This document shows positions 16,579 through 23,825 of a stretch of DNA of 37,191 nt, in pieces (the stretch's first letter is position 1; the number at the start of each line of letters is the position of its first letter). The notes beneath the pieces are model-generated. The model saw nothing but the letters and a program-made list of their open reading frames with translations, was not told the DNA's origin and did no database searches. The stretch is taken from positions 1 to 37,191 of the forward strand of contig NZ_JACXAE010000012.1 in assembly GCF_014698965.1 (NCBI RefSeq), written 5' to 3'. A program made the position numbers and the translations under genes. Source of the DNA: Iningainema tapete BLCC-T55 (GTDB lineage Bacteria; Cyanobacteriota; Cyanobacteriia; Cyanobacteriales; Nostocaceae).

Positions 16579-17670
16579 TTACGTCCAATAAAGTATTTTA
16601 GCCGTTGGGAAGCGTTGCTGAATTTCGTTTTCAAAAAAGTGGCGAAGGGCTTTCATAGTATCATTATTGTAAACAAATTTAGTGCCGCCAAATTTGTTTT
16701 TCTTGACACTACGTTTCTCTTCATCCATGTCTAGTTTGGATTGAGGATACCATGTTTGTAATACTTCTTTGGAACCTGGTGTGAAACGGTGTGAGATTAA
16801 TTCAAAAGTTAGGTCACAATCGAAATCTAGGGCTGCACTAATTGAGTCAAATAGTCGAGTATAATGCATCTGCCAATCCTCGATCGCCATAATTGGTGCG
16901 ATTGTTAAACCTACTGGATATCCACCACCACCTCGTTCTCGTGGTAGAGCTAATCGTCGCAATGCTTGCAGGCGCGATGCCACTGGCGCTGTACCACCTT
17001 CAAATTTACCAGAGATGGGATGAGCGTTCACACTTACCCTCATGCGTGTATGACCATTGTGTGGTAAGTCTATTAGTGTATCTACTGCATCGAACTTGGA
17101 AACAACACGCAGATAAGCGTCAGTACGAGTACCAAAGTAGCGAATGCATGATTCTAAGCTACCTGTAAGATGTTCGATCCCTAGTGGATCAGTGTAGCAG
17201 CTAACCTCATAAGTCGTAGCTTTACCTGGTTGCTCGTAAGCAGCTAGGTTATCCAATATCTGCGGTAAATTAGCATACACACGAATTACTGGAGGACCAG
17301 ATAAACTACCTGCTAAATAACAGTATTGGCAGTGCGCTGGGCAACCTTCGGCGATGTGAAATTGCCAGTCTGCCGAAGGCGGAATTGGACTAAGTTTAAA
17401 AGAACTAGGTGGCGCTGTTACTACTGCTAGGGTACGCTTAGCTGTATTATATGTATCACGCTCAGTTTCACCACGTAAACCGATCAGACGGTTGCGCGGT
17501 AACTCCTCAACAGGCAAGTTGAGCGATCGCACACGCGCCAAAATTTGCTGCCCCCACGGCTCATCTAAAGCTGCTGGTGTAAATAATACCCGCTCCGGCA
17601 TCCACAACCTGGGTTGTCTTGTCTGTGTCTGTTCTGTGGAAGCACTGTCTGTAATAGTATTAATCATCAT
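16579..17670 (-). CDS. Spore-photoproduct-lyase-like radical SAM protein
   Basis: The 363-residue product carries the radical SAM cluster CPAHCQYC (Cys110, Cys114, Cys117) inside FHIAEGCPAHCQYCYLAG, the SplB-like spacing and context. Other family stretches are VSCYTDPLGIEHLTG, LRVVSKFD, RMRVSVNAHPISGKFEGGTA, GYPVGLTIAPIMAIEDW and FELISHRFTPGSKEVL. SplB of Bacillus repairs the thymine dimer specific to spores using S-adenosylmethionine. Cyanobacteria make no endospores, so this homologue must act on something else or repair unusual dimers in resting cells. The extreme N-terminus (1-22) is not conserved-looking. It is convergent with the kinase and separated from upstream relics by a hairpin repeat. 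The family is firm; the substrate is unknown. Confidence 0.85.
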   Translation of the reverse strand: MMINTITDSASTEQTQTRQPRLWMPERVLFTPAALDEPWGQQILARVRSLNLPVEELPRNRLIGLRGETERDTYNTAKRTLAVVTAPPSSFKLSPIPPSADWQFHIAEGCPAHCQYCYLAGSLSGPPVIRVYANLPQILDNLAAYEQPGKATTYEVSCYTDPLGIEHLTGSLESCIRYFGTRTDAYLRVVSKFDAVDTLIDLPHNGHTRMRVSVNAHPISGKFEGGTAPVASRLQALRRLALPRERGGGGYPVGLTIAPIMAIEDWQMHYTRLFDSISAALDFDCDLTFELISHRFTPGSKEVLQTWYPQSKLDMDEEKRSVKKNKFGGTKFVYNNDTMKALRHFFENEIQQRFPTAKILYWT

Positions 17671-17686
17671 TCTTTACAATTATCTT

Positions 17687-17714
17687 GTAGGGGTGAACAG
17701 TCGTTTGCCCTTAC
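17687..17714. repeat. GTAGGGGTGAAC-type palindromic repeat
   Basis: GTAGGGGTGAACAGTC followed by GTTTGCCCTTAC is a degenerate copy of a palindrome (GTAGGGGCGAAC / GTTCGCCCCTAC) that I recognise as common between Nostocales genes. It lies 16 bp upstream of the radical SAM gene start. Mispairs show the copy has drifted. Confidence 0.55.
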
Positions 17715-18048
17715 TAAATTTCTATTGAGGCGTCATCTTCATAATTTATATTGTAAAAATAAACAAAGTTATAACTACTGCGGTTTCCACGTAAATAAAA
17801 GTAGTAATTTCCCACTGTGATCCATAAATGGATTGAGGAAAGCCAACTCCCTAGAATTAGTTAACAGTTAAAACGAGTAAGAAATGTATAAATGCTCGGA
17901 TGCGCGACTATAGGCGACATACAATAGCTCGTTTCTCAACTTGTTTTGACGGCATCCGAAGATATTTACAGTATAATTATAAATTTATAGCATTTCATAC
18001 CACTGCTACCAAAGCTTTCCTCTGTTTTCAGCAGGTTCTCTGAAGATA

Positions 18049-18178
18049 AGTAGGTGGGCGTGATAATTTCTCGTTAAGATAAGGCAGAGGGCAGAGGGCA
18101 GCTATGCTGAAGGGAAGAGGTTTTTGGGAAACTTTACTTTTCTTTACATACTTCGGTTTTTTTGCACTTCTCTACTTA
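18049..18178. mobile_element. Possible MITE-like insertion inside the helicase remnant
   Basis: About 130 bp interrupt the alignment between the remnant and the intact helicase gene, where the corresponding bases are adjacent. The junctions carry TAAGTAG (18047-18053) and CTACTTA (18172-18178), perfect 7-bp inverted repeats. No ORF is inside. It includes a GGCAGAG tandem stretch. The size and ends suggest a small non-autonomous element, but no clear target-site duplication beyond TA is visible, so the class is uncertain. Confidence 0.45.
18083..18101. repeat. GGCAGAG heptamer tandem repeat
   Basis: Two full GGCAGAG units and a partial third unit in direct tandem. Short heptameric tandem repeats of this kind are typical of filamentous cyanobacteria. 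It lies inside the insertion at 18049-18178. Confidence 0.6.
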
Positions 18179-18245
18179 CTTGTGCGAAAATTCTTGAGAA
18201 GTTCCCTCAACTGATAAAACTTTTTTTGATTCTAAGGAGAGAGCC

Positions 18246-18475
18246 ATGTTAGACGAAACAGTTCTCGAACAACGCTTGAACACTCTGGAGCAAGCAGTTT
18301 CCGATCTCCAACGGCTATGTTGAAAGCAAGCCCTCTGAAAATTGGTTGGAAAAACTGATTGGTTCAATTTCTGATGAAGCCGCTTTCCTTGAAGCTCTGG
18401 AATATGGACGTGCTTTTCGCGTTTGCTGATAAGCCGATTAATGAGGACGACGACAATTGTGAAATATCTGCTTGA
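18246..18475 (+). pseudogene. Broken antitoxin gene (vapB-like), two frameshifts
   Basis: After a strong AAGGAG (18234-18239) and ATG, the frame reads MLDETVLEQRLNTLEQAVSD and LQRLC, then stops. A second frame continues with ESKPSENWLEKLIGSISDEA, AFLEALEYGRAFR, and a third with FADKPINEDDDNCEISA to TGA at 18473-18475. Joined, these make a protein of about 75 residues of the kind encoded just before VapC-type toxins in cyanobacteria. Two indels break it, near 18323 and 18420. The next gene's GTG (18459) overlaps its end, as in an intact module. Confidence 0.75.
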
Positions 18476-18778
18476 TACGGATCACATTAGTTTTCTACAA
18501 AGGTGTTCAGTCCTCGGAGTTTACTTGTTTGACGGCTCGGATGGGACAGCACTTACCCACAGATTTTGCATTATCTGTCGTCAGTTTTCATGAACAGGTG
18601 CTTGGCGCTCACAACTTTATCAATCGTGCTGGCACAAATGCTGACATGATACGCGGATATGCTTTGTTGTTGGAAACTCTCCAAGGCTTTGCAACGGCTC
18701 CGGTTTTACCATTTAAAGAAGAAAGCGATCGCTATTTTTGATTAGTTACGAGAGCAACGGGTTCGTGTGTCTACAATA
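18459..18778 (+). pseudogene. Broken and truncated VapC-like PIN toxin gene
   Basis: GTG at 18459 opens KYLLDTDHISFLQR, the classic VapC N-terminus with its first catalytic Asp. After a frameshift near 18505, a second frame gives EFTCLTARMGQHLPTDFALS, VVSFHEQVLGAHNFINRAGT and FATAPVLPFKEESDR. After another shift near 18730, IFD-stop-LREQRVRVST is read, where the stop TAG (18743-18745) replaces an expected Gln codon. The usual continuation DLRIAAIAL with the late catalytic Asp residues is absent: the sequence changes at about 18778 into the sigma-like relic. So it has two frameshifts, one nonsense codon and loss of the C-terminal third. Confidence 0.75.
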
Positions 18779-19246
18779 TCTGTTATTCGCCAATGCCTTG
18801 TGCGGTGGTACAACCTAATTTTGAAGCGTAGATTATATGACTTGTCGCGTGTCAAAATAAATTAACCACAAGTAAGATTAGATGAACCCATTGGGGAAGA
18901 TGGGGGAACAACAAAGGGAGAAAATATAGCTGACATTAGTATTCTTCCCCCAATCGAACAGGCAGTATTTGATGAAAATCAACGCCAGCAACTACTACTA
19001 CTAGATTATCTTAGACAAGATCCTGACCAGATATTACACAATTGTTGTTCTCGAAAATATCCTGATTGCAACTGTTGGGAAATTTGCAAAATGAGGTTGG
19101 AGCAGCCTCCAAAGAAATGGGAGGATATTACCAAAACTTTAAATGTTCCGTATGGAACTCTTACACCTCATTGGTATAGAAGATGCGAACCTTTGTTAAA
19201 AGAAATTGCTAATAAATTCGGATTTGATGCGGAGTATAAATTATGA
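18779..19246 (+). pseudogene. N-terminally deleted sigma-like gene with internal stop
   Basis: One frame, continuous from 18779 to the TGA at 19244-19246, reads SVIRQCLVRWYNLILKRRLY, DLSRVKIN, stop (TAA 18863-18865), then PQVRLDEPIGEDG and a C-terminus with WEDITKTLNVPYGTLTPHWY and RRCEPLLKEIANKFGF. It matches the end of short cyanobacterial sigma-70-like proteins that precede DUF1822 genes (a WExIAxxFxLxxxTLxxFYxRxCxPxL pattern). The start and region 2 are missing, replaced by vapC sequence. The stop lies where Gln (CAA) would suit the family. The end overlaps the DUF1822 start as ATGA, so coupling was once possible. A 126-codon piece after the stop has no obvious start. Confidence 0.75.
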
Positions 19247-20028
19247 ATAGCACTATGAATCATTACTTGACTATACATCTGGAGCAAAAAGCTTTTGAAT
19301 CTGCACATAAATTTGCTGCACAACAAGCATCAGTAGAAAAAGCTAGGCAAGTTTCTCTAAATACTTTGGCAGTTTATGCTGTGAATGAATTTGTGCAAGA
19401 AGAACTGGGTTTCAGCACAGATTTTAAAGCAGGAGATTCCTGGAATCCGTTTGTGCGAATAGTTCATGATGTGGCGGATTTAATTATCCCTGATTTGGGA
19501 ATATTGGAATGTCGCCCGATGCAGCCAGAAGATAGGATAATTTATCTGCCGCCAGAGGTGCGAGAAAATCGAATTGCTTATGTGGCGGTTCAATTTCATG
19601 AGCAATTGGATAAGGTGAAACTACGAGGATTTATCCCAGCAGTTGAGTTGGGGAAATATCCAGAAGAAATTGAGATTAGCCAGCTTCAACCAATTGAAGA
19701 ATTGATAGATTACTTGTATCGATTAGAAACGGCAATTTCGATTTTATCACCGGAAATAGAAGAGGTAGAAGCAAGCGTGCGGGAGATACTGCAAGGGAAA
19801 TCAATTGCAGAAATCGCCGCACAGTTAGAGCGTGTTTATCGGACTTATGATTCTAGCGATTGGTGGGATGAAGGGGGAAAGGTTTTAGCTGGTAGTTCTA
19901 AGAGTGCAGGGGGAAGTGTGCGTGAAGGCGGGTTAACACGAAATGTCTCTGATGTTGAAGTTGAATTGAGGGATTTGGCTGAGGAGTTGTTGGAGAAGTT
20001 AGCAGAAGTTTGGGGAGATGCTGCATAA
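19243..20028 (+). CDS. DUF1822 family protein, second module
   Basis: The 261-residue product resembles the short DUF1822 proteins of cyanobacteria. HYLTIHLEQKAFESAHKFAAQ opens the domain, followed by VSLNTLAVYAVNEFVQEELG, then IIPDLGILECRPM, YLPPEVRENRIAYVAVQFHE, KLRGFIPAVELG and ISQLQPIEELIDYLYRLE. It lacks the HEAT-like and C-terminal parts of the DUF1822 protein at 11126-12553. Function unknown. Its ATG overlaps the stop of the broken sigma-like gene and it lies 59 bp before the TPR-CHAT gene, so the two intact genes are probably co-transcribed. With the sigma-like gene dead, translation here must rely on its own initiation. Two ATGs (codons 1 and 5) are possible starts. Confidence 0.75.
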   Translation: MNSTMNHYLTIHLEQKAFESAHKFAAQQASVEKARQVSLNTLAVYAVNEFVQEELGFSTDFKAGDSWNPFVRIVHDVADLIIPDLGILECRPMQPEDRIIYLPPEVRENRIAYVAVQFHEQLDKVKLRGFIPAVELGKYPEEIEISQLQPIEELIDYLYRLETAISILSPEIEEVEASVREILQGKSIAEIAAQLERVYRTYDSSDWWDEGGKVLAGSSKSAGGSVREGGLTRNVSDVEVELRDLAEELLEKLAEVWGDAA

Positions 20029-20087
20029 ATTGCGTTGGGGAAAACGATAGATTTTTAGAAGTAGCACTAAAGAGAGGGTAAAGTGCA

Positions 20088-22733
20088 ATGCCGCTGATTT
20101 CTCGTATATCGTGGATTATATATAAATTAGGGCAAATCTTATTCCAAAGTTTGCTTTTTGTGATAAAAGTTCCACCGCTAGCAGTGCTAATGTTTATCTT
20201 CCCAAGGCTTCGGCGTCAATTTCAGCCTTCAAGGAGATTAAAAAATCAGTCTTTTAGTAATGTAGTAGAACAAGACAGTCTAAATTTTTTGCTTCAAGTA
20301 TTGCAAGCAACTGCAGAAAGCAACGGTAACCCGCAAGTTGTATATCCGTTACTACAAGCAAATATAGATAAATTGGATGATAATTTTATTCAATTATTCC
20401 AAGCATCGGCAACAGAAACATTGGCACAATCTAATGCAGAAAAAGCTCAATTTATTGCCAAAATTGTTTTTACTTTCAGCTTTTTAATGCTAGATTTTCC
20501 TTTAGGTAGAAGGGCGTTAAATATAGATATAGCTATTACTGGTTATCAGGCAATGCTGTTAGTTTATACTCGTGAAGCTTTTCCTTTTAATTGGGCAATG
20601 ACTCAAAATAATCTGGGTTCTGCTTACCTTGAAAGAATACAGGGAGATAAAGCCCAAAATTTAGAATCGGCAATCGATGCATTTCAACAAGCTTTGTTAG
20701 TTCGCACTCGTGAAGCTTTTCCTGTTGATTGGGCAGCGACTCAACATAATCTGGGAATTGCTTATAGTAACAGAATAGAGGGAGATCAGACGCAAAATTT
20801 AGAACTGGCGATCGCCGCTTATAAAAAAGCTCTAGAAATCGACACCCCTACTACTCTTCCTCTCGATTGTTTCGGAACTGGAACAAACCTGGGTAATCTA
20901 GCCTTCAAAGAAGGACTTTGGACAACAGCAATTGAGGGATATGAACAAGCCATAGCAGCTGTAGAACTAACCCGAACTTGGGCAACTTCCGACGCCCGCA
21001 GCCAAGAAATTTTGACAGAAGCTATTGACGTTTATCAAAATCTCGTACAAGCTTTCATCAACACTGGGCAATTAGACAAAGCGATTAAATATGTGGAAAG
21101 TTCTCGTTCTCGCCTTTTGGTAGACTTAATGGCAAGTAACGATCTCTACGCTCGTGGAGAAATATCACCAGAAGTCAAAGAGTATTTGCAGCAGTTTAAA
21201 AAGTTGCAACAACAAATTAACCAGGAGCAAGAACAACTTCGTAATCAATCAGAAATTAACAAAGAACAGGGGCGTGTAGTAGAAACGTTTCATCAAATCT
21301 CTCGACAACACCGCGTCGCCTTTGGGGCGAAAACAGGAAAGCTTCAACGCTTGGAAGCAGAGAAACAGCAAGTCTGGGTACAAATACGCCGCTTAGATCC
21401 GGTACTTGCAGGACAAATCCAAGTTGATGCTCTTGATTTTATTGCCATTCAGCAACTGATCGACAGTCCTAAGACTGCTATTCTCAGTTTCTACACTACT
21501 TACGACGACACCCATATTTTTATTCTCCGCAAGAATGAAAGCCCTCAATTGCACACTTGTCTAGGGCAAGGGATAAAAACTTTACAAAAATGGATTTTCT
21601 ACAACTGGTTAGAACCCTATTTTGAAGATAAAGCTGTATGGGTTATTCAAATGAGCGCTTTTCTCCAAGAACTTGCTCAACTGCTAAGAATCAATGAATT
21701 GATTGCCCAACACCTCCAAGGAATCGAAGAAATCATCCTTATCCCACACCTGGCGCTGCACCAAATTCCTTTTGCGGCGTTACCCGTAGACTCCCCTCAA
21801 TCTCCTCTTAGTAAAGGGGGACAAGGGAGGTTTCTAGGCGACAGATTTCTGATTCGTTATGCGCCCAGTTGCCAAATCTTGGAATTTTGCCACAAGCGAG
21901 AAGATCAAAAGACTTTGCATGAAACCTCTCTACAATATGGCATTGTTGAAAATGCGACTGACGATTTGTACTTTACCACCTTCGAGTGCGAAAAAATCGC
22001 CTTACTCTACCCCGATAACCAACGCTTGCAGGGTAGCCGAGAAGCAACAGTCAGCAACTATCAAAAGCTAGCCAAACAAGTTCAGGGTATCCACTCTAGC
22101 CATCATGCCCACTCTCGCTGGGATAATCCCCTAGAATCACAACTATCTTTAGGCGATGGTAGCATCACCTTGGGGGAACTCATGTCTCCTGCTTGGCGAC
22201 TTCCGCAACTGTTTGAGGTGTTTCTCTCCTGTTGTGAAACAAATTTTGGAAATATTGAAATTACTGATGATATTTTGACTCTCTCCTCCGGCTTTCTCTG
22301 TGCAGGTGCAAGAAGCGTCATCAATACGCTGTGGGCTGTTGATGATTTGGCGACGGCGTTGTTTTCTATCTTTTATTATCAGTTTCGTCAGGAAGGTTAC
22401 AATCGTGCGGAAGCGGTACGGAAGGCGCAGGTGAAATTGCGTACTCTGTCGGGGGAAGCGTTGAAAAACGAATATCAGGAAGAATTAGACTTGATGCTGA
22501 AGGTGAAAAAGCAACAAATTAATAGTGAAAGAAAAGCTCTACAAAAACAACTGAATCAGCTAGTTCAAGGTACTCCCGCTTATCAAGAATTGGAGAATAA
22601 GTACAAGCAAGTACAAGATATCCAGATGAAATTAGGCGAAATGACAAACACTCTTGCTTCCTTATACCAACAGACTTTACCCTTTGCGCATCCCCAGTAT
22701 TGGGCAGCTTTCACCTGCCAAGGAATGCGATGA
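20088..22733 (+). CDS. Membrane-anchored TPR-CHAT protease
   Basis: The 881-residue product has one or two hydrophobic segments at 8-40 (ISWIIYKLGQILFQSLLFVI ... VPPLAVLMFIFP). TPR-type repeats run from about 160 to 345 (TQNNLGSAYLERIQGDKAQN and TQHNLGIAYSNRIEGDQTQN are clear sister units). A coiled coil follows at 365-430. The CHAT domain runs from about 445 to 880. HSSHHAHSRWDNPL places the catalytic His at 673, FLSCCET the Cys at 716, and SGFLCAGARSVINTLWAVDD is the conserved stretch after it. Homologous CHAT proteases (TPR-CHAT/Craspase, separase-like) are cut-on-signal peptidases; its own trigger is unknown. Residues about 568-584 (DSPQSPLSKGGQGRFLG) come from a dispersed DNA repeat read in frame. 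It is the partner of the DUF1822 gene upstream. Confidence 0.85.
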   Translation: MPLISRISWIIYKLGQILFQSLLFVIKVPPLAVLMFIFPRLRRQFQPSRRLKNQSFSNVVEQDSLNFLLQVLQATAESNGNPQVVYPLLQANIDKLDDNFIQLFQASATETLAQSNAEKAQFIAKIVFTFSFLMLDFPLGRRALNIDIAITGYQAMLLVYTREAFPFNWAMTQNNLGSAYLERIQGDKAQNLESAIDAFQQALLVRTREAFPVDWAATQHNLGIAYSNRIEGDQTQNLELAIAAYKKALEIDTPTTLPLDCFGTGTNLGNLAFKEGLWTTAIEGYEQAIAAVELTRTWATSDARSQEILTEAIDVYQNLVQAFINTGQLDKAIKYVESSRSRLLVDLMASNDLYARGEISPEVKEYLQQFKKLQQQINQEQEQLRNQSEINKEQGRVVETFHQISRQHRVAFGAKTGKLQRLEAEKQQVWVQIRRLDPVLAGQIQVDALDFIAIQQLIDSPKTAILSFYTTYDDTHIFILRKNESPQLHTCLGQGIKTLQKWIFYNWLEPYFEDKAVWVIQMSAFLQELAQLLRINELIAQHLQGIEEIILIPHLALHQIPFAALPVDSPQSPLSKGGQGRFLGDRFLIRYAPSCQILEFCHKREDQKTLHETSLQYGIVENATDDLYFTTFECEKIALLYPDNQRLQGSREATVSNYQKLAKQVQGIHSSHHAHSRWDNPLESQLSLGDGSITLGELMSPAWRLPQLFEVFLSCCETNFGNIEITDDILTLSSGFLCAGARSVINTLWAVDDLATALFSIFYYQFRQEGYNRAEAVRKAQVKLRTLSGEALKNEYQEELDLMLKVKKQQINSERKALQKQLNQLVQGTPAYQELENKYKQVQDIQMKLGEMTNTLASLYQQTLPFAHPQYWAAFTCQGMR
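21789..21839. repeat. Dispersed SPLSKGG-type repeat inside a coding region
   Basis: CTCCCCTCAATCTCCTCTTA followed by GTAAAGGGGGACAAGGGAGG has complementary C-rich and G-rich halves. It is translated in frame as SPQSPLSKGGQGR within the CHAT domain, between PFAALPV and FLIRYAPS, which are contiguous or shortly linked in other CHAT proteins. It matches in style the CCCCCTT...AAGGGGG palindromes common in Nostocales genomes. Confidence 0.6.
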
Positions 22734-22812
22734 TACGAGTCAGCCCATAAAACTGTATATAATTGGAGGAAAAGTAACTAAGTACTTAAGCAAAAATCAG
22801 TTTTAAAATTCA

Positions 22813-23769
22813 ATGACCCGCTTTATACATGACAAGTTTGCCAAGGACTATCTAGAAGAGTTACTCAAAAATTATGGAGAAGTTAAGCCTTCAGAAAAAG
22901 TATCAGGAGAAATTAAAGAAATTGATGTTTTATTCATTCCGGCACAACCACAAACTTCAAACTTAGAAATATTAGGTCTGCTGGGGAGATTTGCTGAATC
23001 ACCGATGTTATTAGAAATATTCCGCAATCCAGCTTCGGCAGATGAAATTTGTGACTGTCTGATCAAAGTATTAGAAGTCAAGGCGGACATGCGACGAGAA
23101 GCGAAGACAAAAAATACTAAACTTATAGAAGAAACAATACCCAAATTGTGGGTTCTAACCCCCACGGCATCGGCAACAATACTATCGAGCTTTAACGTGA
23201 ACCAACAAGCCGGATGGTTGCCGGGAGTATACTTTTTAGGGGAAGCATTGCGGGCAGCAATTGTGGTCATACATCAGCTACCATCAACACCAGAGACATT
23301 ATGGTTGAGATTGTTGGGTAGAGGAAATGTGCAAGAAAGAGCAATTACTGAACTGCAAGCATTACCAACAAATACACCATATCAAAAAGCAACGTTAGAA
23401 TTAGTTTATAACTTGAAAGAAAACTTGAGAATTAATCAAAATTTAGAAGAAGAAGATCGGGAGTTAGTTATGCGATTAGAACCACTTTACCAACGAGATA
23501 GAGAACAAGCAAAGCTGGAAGGACGACTTGAAGGACGACTTGAAGGGCAACTTGAAGGACGACTTGAAGGGCAACTTGAAGGGCGACTTGAAGGAGAACA
23601 ACGTCTAGTTATACGTCAGCTAAATCGCCGTCTTGGTGAAATTGATGCATCATTAATTCAGCAAGTCAGAGAATTATCGATAGAACAACTTGAAGGATTG
23701 GGAGAAGCACTGTTAGATTTTTCCTCGGTGGCTGATTTACAAGCATGGTTAAATCAACGAGAAGATTGA
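22813..23769 (+). CDS. Rpn-like/DUF4351 protein with LEGR tandem repeat
   Basis: The 318-residue product belongs to the cyanobacterial Rpn-type/DUF4351 group: MTRFIHDKFAKDYLEELLKN, then EIKEIDVLFIPAQPQ with the first acidic residue, followed by FNVNQQAGWLPGVYFLGEAL and LWLRLLGRGNVQERAITEL. From residue 237 to 260 the chain is LEGR/LEGQ repeated six times, likely a charged helix whose length can change. The C-terminal 55 residues (QLNRRLGEIDASLIQQVREL, LEGLGEALLDFSSVADLQAWL) are the DUF4351-like domain also seen at the end of the protein at 4459-5394. A clear ExK/ExQ nuclease motif is less obvious here than in that paralogue. It follows the TPR-CHAT gene by 79 bp and may be read through from it. 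Function unproven. Confidence 0.7.
   Translation: MTRFIHDKFAKDYLEELLKNYGEVKPSEKVSGEIKEIDVLFIPAQPQTSNLEILGLLGRFAESPMLLEIFRNPASADEICDCLIKVLEVKADMRREAKTKNTKLIEETIPKLWVLTPTASATILSSFNVNQQAGWLPGVYFLGEALRAAIVVIHQLPSTPETLWLRLLGRGNVQERAITELQALPTNTPYQKATLELVYNLKENLRINQNLEEEDRELVMRLEPLYQRDREQAKLEGRLEGRLEGQLEGRLEGQLEGRLEGEQRLVIRQLNRRLGEIDASLIQQVRELSIEQLEGLGEALLDFSSVADLQAWLNQRED
23521..23592 (+). repeat. 12-bp coding tandem repeat, six units
   Basis: Six 12-bp units of consensus GGRCRACTTGAA (variants GGACGACTTGAA, GGGCAACTTGAA, GGGCGACTTGAA) encode Gly-(Arg/Gln)-Leu-Glu. The unit is a multiple of three, so copy-number changes keep the frame. Confidence 0.95.
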
Positions 23770-23778
23770 AGAATAATC

Positions 23779-23800
23779 AGGTTGAGCGATCGCTCAACCT
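23779..23800. terminator. Perfect 22-bp palindrome centred on HIP1, between convergent genes
   Basis: Half-site AGGTTGAGCGA is followed by its exact reverse complement; the centre is a GCGATCGC octamer. It lies 9 bp after the stop of the plus-strand gene and 25 bp before the stop of the minus-strand gene. It could fold as a hairpin and end both transcripts. CTCTTTCT follows on the plus strand, a weak U-rich tract. Confidence 0.6.
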
Positions 23801-23825
23801 CTTTCTACCAAATCTTGATCTGCTT

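Larger units (their letters stand above)
17868..18199 (-). pseudogene. Eroded 3' remnant of a second helicase gene copy
   Basis: This stretch matches the 3' end of the helicase gene at 25684-27084 in the same orientation. 17868-17963 aligns with 25684-25779 (stop codon, then GGATGCGCGACTATAGGCGA and on through ACGGCATCCGAAGATAT). About 105 bp of the intact gene are missing here. 17967-18048 then aligns with about 25889-25964 (CATTTCATACCACTGCT and on), and 18179-18199 aligns with 25965-25985 (CTTGTGCGAAAAT). Between the last two blocks lies a ~130-bp insertion. Identity is high in the blocks but the frame is destroyed, so this is a dead partial duplicate. It does not extend upstream past the region coding roughly the last 100 residues. 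Confidence 0.85.

Noticed and set aside
23521-23592. Possible CRISPR array
   Set aside because: Units are 12 bp, contiguous without spacers, and in frame within a gene.
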